DNA of 64,000 nt from Geomonas ferrireducens. Its GTDB lineage: Bacteria; Desulfobacterota; Desulfuromonadia; Geobacterales; Geobacteraceae. The notes under the pieces were generated by a model, which was not told the DNA's origin, made no database searches, and worked only from the letters and a program-made list of their open reading frames with translations. Made by a program: the position numbers and the translations under genes. Shown in pieces: positions 35,805 through 45,600 of the stretch; the first letter of the stretch is position 1, and each line of letters opens with the position of its first letter. The stretch covers positions 1,322,105-1,386,104 of the forward strand of contig NZ_SSYA01000002.1 of NCBI RefSeq assembly GCF_004917065.1. Direction: 5' to 3'.

Positions 35805-35860
35805 GCATCCTCCCTTTTGGTTCGTTCTGGTAGCCTTCCGATCCGGACGGCTGCAAATAC

Positions 35861-35894
35861 ATAGCGGGCTATAGAAATATATAGCCTGCTATAT
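35861..35894. promoter_or_regulatory. Two MarR-type operators upstream of the flavoprotein gene
   Basis: ATAGC-GG-GCTAT (35861-35872) and ATATAGC-CT-GCTATAT (35879-35894) are perfect dyads with the same core and 2-bp spacer, centres 20 bp apart (about two helix turns). They lie 57-90 bases upstream of the flavoprotein start at 35804. Such paired AT-rich dyads are typical of MarR repressors, and a MarR gene lies next to the flavoprotein gene. Confidence 0.75.
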
Positions 35895-36137
35895 TTTGTC
35901 AAGCAAAACCGGAAAGCGGACAGCGACGATCACACAGCGGCTCCGCGCTACCCTTCGAAACTATGGACGTCGAAAGCGGAAGATCATGTCCGTCTGGAAC
36001 CGAAATCACGTTGTTTCTGCTTGCGCAGACGCGCCGGTTGATAGTACGCTCGTCTGCGACTCTATCTTTTCATGACAAACTGTTTGCTCCAGCTCACTCA
36101 GGAGAACCAGCTCTACTTGATTCGTTCCCGGTACACG

Positions 36138-37829
36138 ATGGCTTACCTCCTATCTTATATGCGACGCTTCCTGCCGGTCCTTCTTCTGCCGGCCCTGCTA
36201 CTGCTCGTGCCGTGCTCCGGATGGGCTGCGGCGGGCGAAACCATCGTCGTCGGCGGCGATCACAACTACCCCCCTTACGAGTTCATCGACAAGGACGGCC
36301 GCCCGGCAGGCTTCAACGTCGACCTCACCCGCGCCATCGCCGAGGTGATGGGGATGACGGTGGAGATCCGCCTGGGCCGCTGGGAGGAGATGCGCCGGGC
36401 GCTGCAGACGGGCGAGGTGGACATCCTCCAGGGGATGGTCCAGGCGGATGTGCGCGCCAAGGATTACGAGTTCTCGCCACCCCACTCCATCATCAACCAA
36501 TCGGTATTCGCCCGCCGCGGCACAAAGCCGGTCCGCGACCTGAACGACTTGAAGGGAAAGGATGTCCTCGTACAAAACGGCGGCATGATGCACGACTACC
36601 TCCTGGAAAAGAACATCGGCGCCAGGATCTTCCCGGTCGACACCCACGTGGACGCCCTGCGCCAGTTAGCCGCCGGGAAGCACGACTACGCCCTGGTCGG
36701 AAACCTTCCCGGGCTATACCTGAGCCGCGAGTTCGGCCTCTCCAATATCGTCCCGGTGGGGAGGCTCTTCGCCGGTCAGCCGTATGCCTATGCGGTCAAA
36801 AGGGGTAACGACCAGATCCTTTCGCAGTTCAGCGAAGGGCTCACCATCCTGAAAAACACAGGACGCTACGAAAAGATCCACGACAAGTGGCTCGGCGCGC
36901 TGGAGCCAAGCCCCGTCTCCTGGCGCAAAATCGTCACATACGCCGCCATCACGGCGCTGCCGCTTTTACTTCTATTGAGCGCCATCGGTTACATCAACCG
37001 CACGCTCAAAAAGGAGATCGCACACCGCACCCGCGAGATGCAGTTGCAGCAGCAGCAACTGATCCAGGCGGACAAGATGGCGTCGCTCGGCATCCTCGTG
37101 TCCGGGATAGCGCACGAGATCAACAACCCCACCGGGCTTTTGCTCTACAACCTCCCGGTACTGAAGAAGATCTTCCGTTCGGCCGAAGAGCACCTTGAGG
37201 AAAGGTTCCGGCAGGAAGGGGATTTCATGATCGGCGGGCTACGCTATTCACAGTTCCGCGAGGACATCCCGCTGCTCATCGAGGAGATGCAGGACGGGGC
37301 GACGCGGATCAAGCGGATCGTGGAGGACTTGAAGGACTTCGCCCGCAAGGACACCTCGGAGATGGACCAGTCCGTGCTCCTAAACGACGTAGTCAGGGCG
37401 GCGCTAAGGCTCGTGGACAACTCGATCCGCAAGACCACCGGCAAAGTCGTCACCAATCTCGCCGACGGACTTCCGGCCGTCCGGGGCAACGCCCAGCGCA
37501 TCGAACAGGTGTTGGTGAACCTCATTCTCAACGCCTGCCAGGCGCTCCCCGATCCGGCAAAGGGGATCTTCCTCACCACCGGTTATGATCCCGAAAGAAA
37601 AGAGGTCCTTTTGCTGGTCCGGGACGAGGGAGTCGGCATCCCCAAGGAAGACCTCTCCCGCATCGCCGACCCGTTCTTCACCACAAAACGTGAGACGGGA
37701 GGAACCGGGCTCGGCCTCTCGGTTTCGGCATCCATCATCAAGGAGCACGAGGGGACCATGACCTTCGAATCGCGGCCTGGCGAAGGGACCACGGTGCGGG
37801 TGGCGCTTCCCGCCCTGCAAGGAGCATGA
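36138..37829 (+). CDS. Histidine kinase with fused periplasmic solute-binding sensor
   Basis: Inner-membrane kinase of about 563 residues. A signal anchor (MRRFLPVLLLPALLLLVP) leads to a complete SBP_bac_3 domain in the periplasm (about 40-265, VVGGDHNYPPYEFIDKDGRP), one membrane helix (about 272-292), a coiled linker (HRTREMQLQQQQLIQADKMA), the acceptor histidine in SGIAHEINNP and an ATPase domain with LILNACQALP and GTGLGLSVSASII. It likely binds an amino or organic acid directly. Start uncertain: ATGs at 36072, 36138 and 36159 all lack a good Shine-Dalgarno; the signal peptide begins at 36159. Its end overlaps the start of the NtrC regulator gene, so the two are a pair. Confidence 0.88.
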   Translation: MAYLLSYMRRFLPVLLLPALLLLVPCSGWAAAGETIVVGGDHNYPPYEFIDKDGRPAGFNVDLTRAIAEVMGMTVEIRLGRWEEMRRALQTGEVDILQGMVQADVRAKDYEFSPPHSIINQSVFARRGTKPVRDLNDLKGKDVLVQNGGMMHDYLLEKNIGARIFPVDTHVDALRQLAAGKHDYALVGNLPGLYLSREFGLSNIVPVGRLFAGQPYAYAVKRGNDQILSQFSEGLTILKNTGRYEKIHDKWLGALEPSPVSWRKIVTYAAITALPLLLLLSAIGYINRTLKKEIAHRTREMQLQQQQLIQADKMASLGILVSGIAHEINNPTGLLLYNLPVLKKIFRSAEEHLEERFRQEGDFMIGGLRYSQFREDIPLLIEEMQDGATRIKRIVEDLKDFARKDTSEMDQSVLLNDVVRAALRLVDNSIRKTTGKVVTNLADGLPAVRGNAQRIEQVLVNLILNACQALPDPAKGIFLTTGYDPERKEVLLLVRDEGVGIPKEDLSRIADPFFTTKRETGGTGLGLSVSASIIKEHEGTMTFESRPGEGTTVRVALPALQGA

Positions 37830-37831
37830 GC

Positions 37832-39253
37832 ATGATCGAGTCACTCACCCCATCCTTCGAGATCCTTCTCGTGGACGACGAAGAAGCGTGGCTGCGCAGC
37901 ATCAGCATGACGCTCGCCATGTCGGGAGGCATCAACAACGTGGTGCGCTGCTCGGACAGCAGGAAGGTCCTGGAGCTGCTCCGGTCACGCCCCATCGGCC
38001 TCGTGCTTCTCGACCTGAACATGCCGCACCTCACAGGACAGGATCTGCTCCCTGCCATCATCGAACAGCATCCGGACGTCCCGGTCATCGTGCTGAGCGG
38101 ACTGAACCAGGTCTCCGTCGCCGTGGAGTGCATGCAGAAGGGGGCGTTCGACTTCTTCGTGAAGACCGTGGAGGAGGAACGCCTGATCCAGGGGATCCAC
38201 CGCGCCATCCGCATGATCGACCTGCAGCGGGAAAACTCCGAGATGAAGTCACGGATCCTGAGCGACCGGTTGGAGCACGCCGAGGCCTTCGCCGATATCC
38301 TCACCGCGGATCGCGCCATGCTCTCCATCTTCCGCTACATCGAGGCGGTGGCCGGGAGCAGCCAGCCGATCCTGATCACGGGGGAAAGCGGCGTGGGGAA
38401 GGAACTCGTCGCACGGGCGGTCCACAAGGTAAGCAGGCGCCCCGGGCAACTGGTCTCGGTGAACGTGGCGGGGCTCGACGACCAGATTTTCAGCGACACG
38501 CTCTTCGGCCACACAAGGGGTGCTTTCACCGGGGCTGAACTTCCGCGCAGCGGGATGATCGAGCGCGCGGCCGACGGAACCCTGTTCCTGGATGAAATCG
38601 GGGACCTCGCCATCACCTCGCAGGTCAAACTGCTGCGTCTGCTGCAGGAAGGCGAATACTTCTCCCTCGGCAGCGATGTGCCGAAGCGGATGAACGCGCG
38701 GGTGGTCGTGGCGACGCATCACGACCTGGCCGCCAAGCAGGCCGCCGGAGAGTTCCGCAAGGACTTCTACTACCGTCTGTGCGGTCACCACATACACATC
38801 CCGGCCTTGAGGGAGCGCCCGGATGACATCCCTCTTCTCTTCGACCACTTCCTGGACGAGGCGGCCCGGGAGCTCAACAAGAAGAAACCCACCGTCCCGA
38901 AGGAACTCCCCGTTTTGCTGACCAACTACTCCTTCCCGGGCAACGTGCGCGAGTTGCGGGCGCTGGTGTACGACGCGATGAGCCGCCACGAGGCGCACAT
39001 GCTCTCCATGGAGACCTTCAAAAGGGTGCTGGGTAAAGACCGGAACCCGCCGGTGCGCCTTGACGCGCATGGACAACGGAGCGTCTTCGTCCCTACCGAA
39101 CCGCTGCCGCCCCTGCACGAGGTGAGCGATCTTCTGGTTGCCGAAGCGATGCGCCGGGCTGAGGGAAACCAGTCCATCGCCTGCCGGCTCATCGGCATCT
39201 CACAGCCCGCACTGAGCAAACGCCTCAAAAAGACTGGAGATTCCACACCGTAA
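37832..39253 (+). CDS. Sigma-54-dependent response regulator (NtrC/DctD type)
   Basis: Activator of 473 residues with receiver (acceptor aspartate in VLLDLNMPHLTG), AAA+ domain with Walker A GESGVGKE, the sigma-54 contact loop GAFTGAE, Walker B TLFLDEIGDL, arginine-finger region, and a C-terminal Fis-type helix-turn-helix (EGNQSIACRLIGISQPALSKRLKK). It should open sigma-54 promoters when phosphorylated by the kinase upstream. ATG at 37832 lies seven bases past AAGGAG; another ATG two codons earlier overlaps the kinase stop. A canonical sigma-54 promoter stands about 270 bases downstream, before the symporter gene. Confidence 0.95.
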   Translation: MIESLTPSFEILLVDDEEAWLRSISMTLAMSGGINNVVRCSDSRKVLELLRSRPIGLVLLDLNMPHLTGQDLLPAIIEQHPDVPVIVLSGLNQVSVAVECMQKGAFDFFVKTVEEERLIQGIHRAIRMIDLQRENSEMKSRILSDRLEHAEAFADILTADRAMLSIFRYIEAVAGSSQPILITGESGVGKELVARAVHKVSRRPGQLVSVNVAGLDDQIFSDTLFGHTRGAFTGAELPRSGMIERAADGTLFLDEIGDLAITSQVKLLRLLQEGEYFSLGSDVPKRMNARVVVATHHDLAAKQAAGEFRKDFYYRLCGHHIHIPALRERPDDIPLLFDHFLDEAARELNKKKPTVPKELPVLLTNYSFPGNVRELRALVYDAMSRHEAHMLSMETFKRVLGKDRNPPVRLDAHGQRSVFVPTEPLPPLHEVSDLLVAEAMRRAEGNQSIACRLIGISQPALSKRLKKTGDSTP

Positions 39254-39339
39254 TCATCATCACCCAACGTGGTTCTACCCTCTCGCGCCGCATCAGCGGC
39301 CGCGAGGGAGTCCGCGGCCACTCCCCCCCCGAAAACCCC

Positions 39340-39441
39340 TATAACCTGCGCCTTTCCTATAACCTTCGAAAATCCGCTTCAACCTCCTGTAATCGAAAAG
39401 AAAACCGACCGAGAAAGCCACCGTGCCGCGCACAGGTTATA
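39340..39441. promoter_or_regulatory. Repeated TATAACCT boxes upstream of the sigma-54 promoter
   Basis: TATAACCT occurs at 39340-39347 and 39358-39365 as direct repeats 18 bp apart, and its reverse complement AGGTTATA at 39434-39441, about 80-180 bp before the -24/-12 promoter, the usual distance for enhancer sites of NtrC-type activators. A hairpin from the CTCGCGCCGC repeat lies just upstream. Function is inferred from position. Confidence 0.55.
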
Positions 39442-39519
39442 CCCCCCTGTACACCTCCTACCGTGCCCGTGTTCCCGAGAAGTCCCGCAATTACGGCAAA
39501 TTACCTTTTAGACGCCATA

Positions 39520-39536
39520 TTGGCAGTTCTCTTGCT
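39520..39536 (+). promoter_or_regulatory. Sigma-54 promoter of the dicarboxylate symporter
   Basis: TTGGCAGTTCTCTTGCT matches the consensus at all key bases but one (G for C after TGGCA); the GG and GC are exactly 12 bases apart, first G to first G. It lies about 95 bases upstream of the symporter start and directly behind an NtrC-type activator gene. Confidence 0.85.
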
Positions 39537-39629
39537 ATCAGTGGGGTACTGCAGGATCTAGAAAAGTATTTTATGAAAAGCTGTGACATGGGGACAAACA
39601 ATGCAATTCAACCTGAAGGAGACCGCGGT

Positions 39630-40919
39630 ATGAAAAAGAACAAACTGACCCTGTACATCATGGTGGCGATGATCCTCGGTATCGTCGTCGGCTACTTCTG
39701 TAACCTTTACGCGCCCGACGCCAAGGCCGCCAAAACCATTGCAGGGTACTTCGACATCATCTCGTCGGTCTTTCTGCGTCTGATCAAGATGATCATTGCG
39801 CCGCTGGTCTTCGGGACCATCGTCTCCGGCATCGCAGGCAACGGCGACTCGAAAGCCATCGGTCGGATCGGTGTGCGCGCCATGGGCTGGTTCCTGTGTG
39901 CCTCGGTGATCTCCCTCGTGCTGGGCATGACGTTCGTCAACCTGTTCCAGCCCGGCGTCGGCACGTCCCTCCCTGCCCCGGCCGCCGGTGCCGCCACCAA
40001 TCTCAACGTTGCCGCGCTCAACTTCAAGGATTTCGTCACCAATATCTTCCCGACCAGTTTCCTCGATGCCATGGCGAAGAACTCGATCCTGCAGATCCTG
40101 ATCTTCTCGGTTTTCTTCGGGTTTGCCATTGCTTCGTTCAAGGACGACGCCACCAAGACCGTCGTCGCCTTCGTGAAAGAGCTGGTTCACATCATGCTCA
40201 AAGTGACCGACTACGTCATGCGCTTCGCACCGCTTGGTGTTTTTGCCGCAATGGCATCCTGCATCACGGTGCAGGGGCTTGGCGTGCTGACCACCTACGG
40301 CAAATTCATCGGGTGCTTCTACATCGGGCTCATCGTGCTTTGGGCTGTGCTGATCGGTGCGGGCTACCTGTTCCTGCGCAACTCCACCTGGACGCTGCTC
40401 AAGCTGATCCGCGAGCCGATGATGATCGCCTTCTCCACCGCGAGCAGCGAGGCGGCCTATCCCCAGACACTGGAATCTCTGGAGCGTTTCGGCGTGAAGG
40501 AAAAAGTGTCCGGTTTCGTGCTGCCGCTCGGCTACTCCTTCAACCTGGACGGTTCCATGATGTACCAGGCCTTCGCGGTCATCTTCATCGCCCAGGTTTA
40601 CAACATCGAGCTTTCCATCTCGAAGCAGATCGCCCTGCTCCTCGTCATGATGCTTACCAGCAAGGGGATGGCGGGTGTTGCGCGTGCCTCCCTGGTCGTC
40701 GTTGCCGCGACGCTCCCCATGTTCAACCTGCCGGAGGCGGGCCTGCTGCTCATCATGGGGATCGACCAGTTCCTCGACATGGGGCGCACCGCCACCAACG
40801 TTATCGGCAACAGCATCGCCACCGCCGTCGTCGCGAAGTGGGAGGGAGACCTGGTAGCGGAGCCGGAAACGGCGGAAGAAGACGACGCACTGCTCGTCGC
40901 GGTGCCGGTGCAGGATTAG
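39630..40919 (+). CDS. Sodium/proton:dicarboxylate (DAACS) symporter
   Basis: Inner-membrane transporter of 429 residues, the normal length of the GltP/DctA family. It has the family signatures: the serine-rich loop IAFSTASSEAAYPQTLESLE, the NLDGSMMYQ motif that binds sodium and substrate, and the MLTSKGMAGV and DMGRTATNVIGNS stretches with the conserved asparagine. Substrates are probably C4-dicarboxylates, aspartate or glutamate. Start ATG at 39630 follows GAAGGAG; the frame reaches 69 codons further upstream, across the sigma-54 promoter, which cannot be translated from that RNA. It is the presumed target of the kinase and NtrC regulator upstream. Confidence 0.93.
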   Translation: MKKNKLTLYIMVAMILGIVVGYFCNLYAPDAKAAKTIAGYFDIISSVFLRLIKMIIAPLVFGTIVSGIAGNGDSKAIGRIGVRAMGWFLCASVISLVLGMTFVNLFQPGVGTSLPAPAAGAATNLNVAALNFKDFVTNIFPTSFLDAMAKNSILQILIFSVFFGFAIASFKDDATKTVVAFVKELVHIMLKVTDYVMRFAPLGVFAAMASCITVQGLGVLTTYGKFIGCFYIGLIVLWAVLIGAGYLFLRNSTWTLLKLIREPMMIAFSTASSEAAYPQTLESLERFGVKEKVSGFVLPLGYSFNLDGSMMYQAFAVIFIAQVYNIELSISKQIALLLVMMLTSKGMAGVARASLVVVAATLPMFNLPEAGLLLIMGIDQFLDMGRTATNVIGNSIATAVVAKWEGDLVAEPETAEEDDALLVAVPVQD

Positions 40920-40994
40920 TAAAGACAGTGCACGGGCCATGGGGGCGTGATGTTTCCAGTAGCCGACATGAAAGAGCAAATGGTTGAATAATTT

Positions 40995-41027
40995 AAAGGC
41001 GCCTGGTGAGAATCAGGCGCCTTTTTT
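40995..41027 (+). terminator. Intrinsic terminator after the symporter
   Basis: Perfect 11-bp stem AAAGGCGCCTG with CAGGCGCCTTT followed by six T. Confidence 0.92.
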
Positions 41028-41310
41028 AATTGCAGGGATATTGCATCTGCAACGGCTCGCCCCAAAAGAAGAAAAGTTTAATCCTACCAATATTTGACAT
41101 CCTGACTCTTAGATATAAAAAAGTTTAAGACCTCTGCACACGTCGGCTGGCTTAAGACAGTCGACACTTACGTCTCCTTGTCTCCCTTGCTCCCATTCAG
41201 GTCTGCACGATCCTAGTTCACTGCCTTTTCAAGGTGCGTTTGAGCCTCCGACTCAGTCGTACCGCACATCTCTACTGCACAGCACAGGCAGATCGAGGGA
41301 GGGTGAACCT
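41028..41310. other. Leader region of the radical SAM gene
   Basis: About 280 bp without a gene. A TTGACA at about 41095 with TATAAA 14 bases later could be a weak promoter with short spacing. The rest is C/T rich. No riboswitch core found. Confidence 0.35.
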
Positions 41311-42693
41311 ATGAGACTCGTATTCGTCAATGTCATGCAAGAGTTGCAGAAGTTTGACTCCACCGCTTACATCACGCAGCCCCCCGTTCCACTGGCCATC
41401 CTGAACTCGGCAACCCCTGCCGGCATTGAAACCGCTCTCATGGACGAACAGACGGAGCAGATCCGCTATACCGGCGACGCTTTCGCCTTTTCCGTTTCCA
41501 CGCAGAACTCCGCAGCGGTCTATGACCACGCCGATGCGCTGCGCTCCGCAGGTAAAAAGGTGCTACTTGGGGGGATCCACGTGACGGTCTGCCCGGACGA
41601 GGCGTTGCAGCATGCCGACGCCATCGTCACCGGCGAGGCCGAAGGGGTATGGCCCGAGGTATGTGCCGACCTGCTGGCCGGGGCCCTCAAGGGGAGGTAT
41701 GACGGTGCTCCCACTCCTTCAGAGCGGATGTCCCCTGTCGATTACCGCTTTTTCGGATCACGCCGTTACCTCACCCCGGCCTCCCTGTTTGCCACCCGCG
41801 GGTGCAACCGTCGCTGTTCCTTCTGCGTGAGCTCCAACCACATGGGCCCTTACCGGATGAAGCCACTCGACGTACTGGAACAGGAGATCGACCAACTCTC
41901 AGAGCTTTATCCCGGCATCTTCCTGCAGTTCACCGACGACAACCTTCTCGCTGACAAGAACTACCGCGGCGAACTGCTCCCTCTGCTTCGCCGCAAAGGG
42001 GTGAAGTTCATCACCATGGTTACCGTGGACCAGTACTGTGATGCATCACTCGTTGAAGAGATGGCCGCATCCGGTTGCATTGGGGTGGCGGTAGGGGTTG
42101 AGTCGGTCGACGACGACAACTGCGCCTCGATGAACAAGTACCAAAACCTGTCACAGCCGTTTCGCGATGCCGTCCGCCACGCAAACGGCTGCGGCATCCA
42201 GACCGCTGCCCTTATCATGCTCGGACTCCCGCACGACACGCCGGCACGGCTCGAGCACACCCTGCGCGAGCTGCAGGATGTCCCCTGTTCCCTGTACGAC
42301 ATCCGCATCCTGCGCATCTACCCCAGTACATCCCTTTACAGCGAGATGCTCACTACCGGCGAGGTCACCGAAAACTGGTGGTTGCAAAAGGAGCCACACG
42401 GTGACTGCAATCACCTGCTGCCCAGTTGCCTCAGCGTCCACTTCCGGCACCGCAACTTCGGGGCCATGGAACTGCAACGCATGGCCCTGCGGTACACCTC
42501 GGAGCTGAACCGGATGAACCGGGCCTCGATCATGGACATCACCCGCATCGGCAGCCGGGGCAACGGTTTCAAGCTTGCCGCCACCGTGCTCTACGCCCGC
42601 CGCCGCGCGGCCGGCCAGGCGCGCCGTCTGCAGCAGCAGGTGGAGGGCGCCATAGCGGCGCAACAGGCGCTGACGTCATGCGCGGCGCAGTAG
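41311..42693 (+). CDS. B12-binding-type radical SAM protein
   Basis: Soluble enzyme of 460 residues. The N-terminal 140 residues form a Rossmann-like domain of the cobalamin-binding radical SAM class (LLGGIHVTVCPDEALQHADA). The radical SAM core (about 150-380) carries CNRRCSFC, the CX3CX2C motif that binds the catalytic [4Fe-4S] cluster. The B12-contact motif DXHXXG is not obvious, so cobalamin may be absent or bound base-on-free. The end is helical with no further domain. Substrate unknown. Start follows GGGAGGG. It overlaps the large activase-like gene by 16 bases, a sign of tight coupling. Confidence 0.85.
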   Translation: MRLVFVNVMQELQKFDSTAYITQPPVPLAILNSATPAGIETALMDEQTEQIRYTGDAFAFSVSTQNSAAVYDHADALRSAGKKVLLGGIHVTVCPDEALQHADAIVTGEAEGVWPEVCADLLAGALKGRYDGAPTPSERMSPVDYRFFGSRRYLTPASLFATRGCNRRCSFCVSSNHMGPYRMKPLDVLEQEIDQLSELYPGIFLQFTDDNLLADKNYRGELLPLLRRKGVKFITMVTVDQYCDASLVEEMAASGCIGVAVGVESVDDDNCASMNKYQNLSQPFRDAVRHANGCGIQTAALIMLGLPHDTPARLEHTLRELQDVPCSLYDIRILRIYPSTSLYSEMLTTGEVTENWWLQKEPHGDCNHLLPSCLSVHFRHRNFGAMELQRMALRYTSELNRMNRASIMDITRIGSRGNGFKLAATVLYARRRAAGQARRLQQQVEGAIAAQQALTSCAAQ

Positions 42694-45600
42694 GACTCTG
42701 CCTCGGGGCAACCACCATCACCATGGCCCAGCGCCGGGGTCACGGGGTAAGGATCGACTCCTTTCCGCACGAGGGGAAGGTCGCGGCACGACTCCTGCCG
42801 CTACTGCGTGCCGTCGGTGATGCGCCGGTCGGGCTCACCGGGCGCAAGTTCTGCCGGCAACTTCCGCTGCCGACGGTCTCCGAGCCCGAGGCGGTGGAGC
42901 TTGCCTTCGCCCACCTGCGCCACCGGTTCCCCGATGCGGACTGCATCGTCTCGGTCGGAGGCGAGACCTTCATGCTGTACCTCCTGAATGACGAGGGCAA
43001 GATCCGGGACGTTCACGCGGGGAACAAGTGCGCTGCAGGAACCGGAGAATTCTTCACGCAGCAGGCCCGCCGTATGGGGCTTACCCTTGAAGAAGCCCTG
43101 GAGCTGGCTAGCTGGGAGACGCCGCACCGCGTGGCAGGGCGCTGCTCGGTGTTTTGCAAGAGCGACTGCACCCACGCGATGAACAAGGGGGTCCCCAAGG
43201 GGCAGGTCGTAGCAGGCATTTGCGCCATGATGGCCGGCAAGGTCGCCGAGCTTTTGAAGAAGGCGCGAGCCCGACGGGCGCTTATCGTCGGCGGTTGCAG
43301 CCTAAACCACGTGATGATCGATTTGCTGCGTCAGGGGTACCCCGAACTGGCAGTCCCGGAGGAGGCGGTGGGGTTCGAGGCGCTTGGGGCGATGCTTTGG
43401 GCAGAGCAGCATGGCTTGCCCGCCGGCACAGTGGAGGCCGCCTTGGCCTGTCGGAAGCGAACGTTTGCGCCCCTCCCACCGCTTGGTGACGGGCTCGCAC
43501 GGGTCACCTTCCACACCCTCGCGCCTGGCACCTTTGCACCAGGGGAATACCTCTGCGGCCTCGATGCCGGAAGCACAACGACCAAAGCGGTCCTCATGCG
43601 GCGCGACAACAAAAGCATCGTCGCCAGTGCCTACCTGCGCACCAACGGGGATCCGATCGCCGCCAGCCGGGCGTGCTACCAAAGCCTGCTCGCACAGCTT
43701 CCCTCCGGCTCGACACCTGACATCGTGGGACTCGGCGTCACCGGGAGCGGTCGGCTGATCGTGGGCCTACATGGCATGACCGACGGCGTTGTGAACGAGA
43801 TAGTAGCTCATGCCACCGCGGCCGTAGCGTTCGATCCCGAGGTGGAGACCATCTTCGAGATCGGCGGTCAGGACGCCAAGTACACCTTCATTTCCCAGCG
43901 GGTCGCAAGCGACTATGCCATGAATGAGGCTTGCTCCGCCGGGACCGGTTCCTTTCTGGAGGAGGCCTGCCGGGAGACCCTGGGGGTTGGAACCGAAGAA
44001 ATCGCCCCGTTAGCGCTCCGGGCAACGCACCCGCCCAACTTCTCCGACCAGTGCGCCGCCTTTATCGGCAGTGACGTCAACAGCGCCGTGCAGGAGGGAG
44101 TAAGTACCGAGGACGTGGCGGGGGGGCTCGTCTACTCGATCTGCCAGAATTACCTGAACAGGGTCAAGGGGAACCGCCCGGTCGGAGGCAAAATCTTCAT
44201 GCAGGGTGGGGTCTGCTACAACCGGGCGGTCCCCGCGGCGATGGCTTCGCTCTGCGGACAGCCCATCGTGGTTCCGCCGGAGCCAGGGCTGATGGGCGCC
44301 TACGGCGCCGCTCTGGAGGTGCTAAGCCGTCTCGAGAACAAACTTTTGGAGCGCGCTCCCTTCGATCTTGAGGTTCTTGCCGGCCGCGAAGTACGTTATC
44401 TCGAGCCTTTCACCTGCCCGGGCCGGGAAGGATGCGATCGAAAGTGCAGCATCTCCCGTATCGTTCTTGACGGGTGCACCTTCCCTTTCGGAGGCGCCTG
44501 CAGCAGATACGAGGGGCGACGGGCCGCCGCGAAGCAGGGGGAAGATCTGGTCGCCCTGCGCGAGGAGATGGTCTTTAAAAAACACGTCCCCACCTCCTGC
44601 GCCACCGGCGCCACGGTAGGGGTCCTCCCCGCTCTATTTTCCGGCACCTTCTACCCTCTTTATGCCCACTTCTTCGCAGCGCTCGGCATGCGGGTGGTCA
44701 CCCCCGAACGCCCCGCCCCGGAAGGGATCGAAGCCGCCACGGCACCCTTTTGCCATCCGGTGCTTTTAAGCCACGGGTATCTGCGCAGCGCGCTCGATGC
44801 CGGGATAGACCATGTCTTTCTTCCCCACGTGAAAAATGCGGCGCTCGAGGGGAAACCGGGGGAGGCTAACTGCACCTGCCCTCTGGTTCAGGGGGAACCG
44901 TATTATCTTGCCGCCGCCTTTCCCGAAGAGGTGCCGCAACGGCTTTTGACTGCCGTACTCGATTTTCAGGACCGGCAGAAACTGCAGGGTGCGTTCACCG
45001 CCATCGGCAAGCGGCTCGGCTTCTCCACCGCACGATCCAACCACGCCTTTTCCGTCGCCTGGGAGAGTTTTCTCACTCTGCATCGGGAGATGGAGGAACG
45101 GGGACGACGCTTCCTGGACGAGCTCGATCCCGCAGCGACAGCCATCGTCCTATTCGGGCGCCCTTACCAGGCCTTCAGCCGTCTCGCCAACCTCTCCATT
45201 CCCCTGAAGCTGTCGGACCGTGGTTGCACCGTGATCCCCCATGATCTTCTTTTTCACGGGGAGAGCGCGGCGCGGGACGAGCTCATGTACTGGAGTACCG
45301 GACGGCAGATGCTGCAGGTGGCCGATCTTGTGAAACGACACCCAAACCTCTTCGGGGTGTTCGTGACAAGCTTCGGGTGCGGGCCGGACTCCTTCCTGCT
45401 TGGGTACTTCAGGGACCGCATGGGACGAAAACCTTCACTCACCCTGGAACTCGACGCCCATACCGCCGATGCCGGCATCGACACGAGGATCGAGGCGTTC
45501 CTCGACGTAATACGCAACTACCGGGAGTCCCTCGCCTCCCCGCGCGTCGTCACCCGCGCCGCGGTGAAGGAAGGCGCGCGGCAGGACATGCCCCGCCCGG

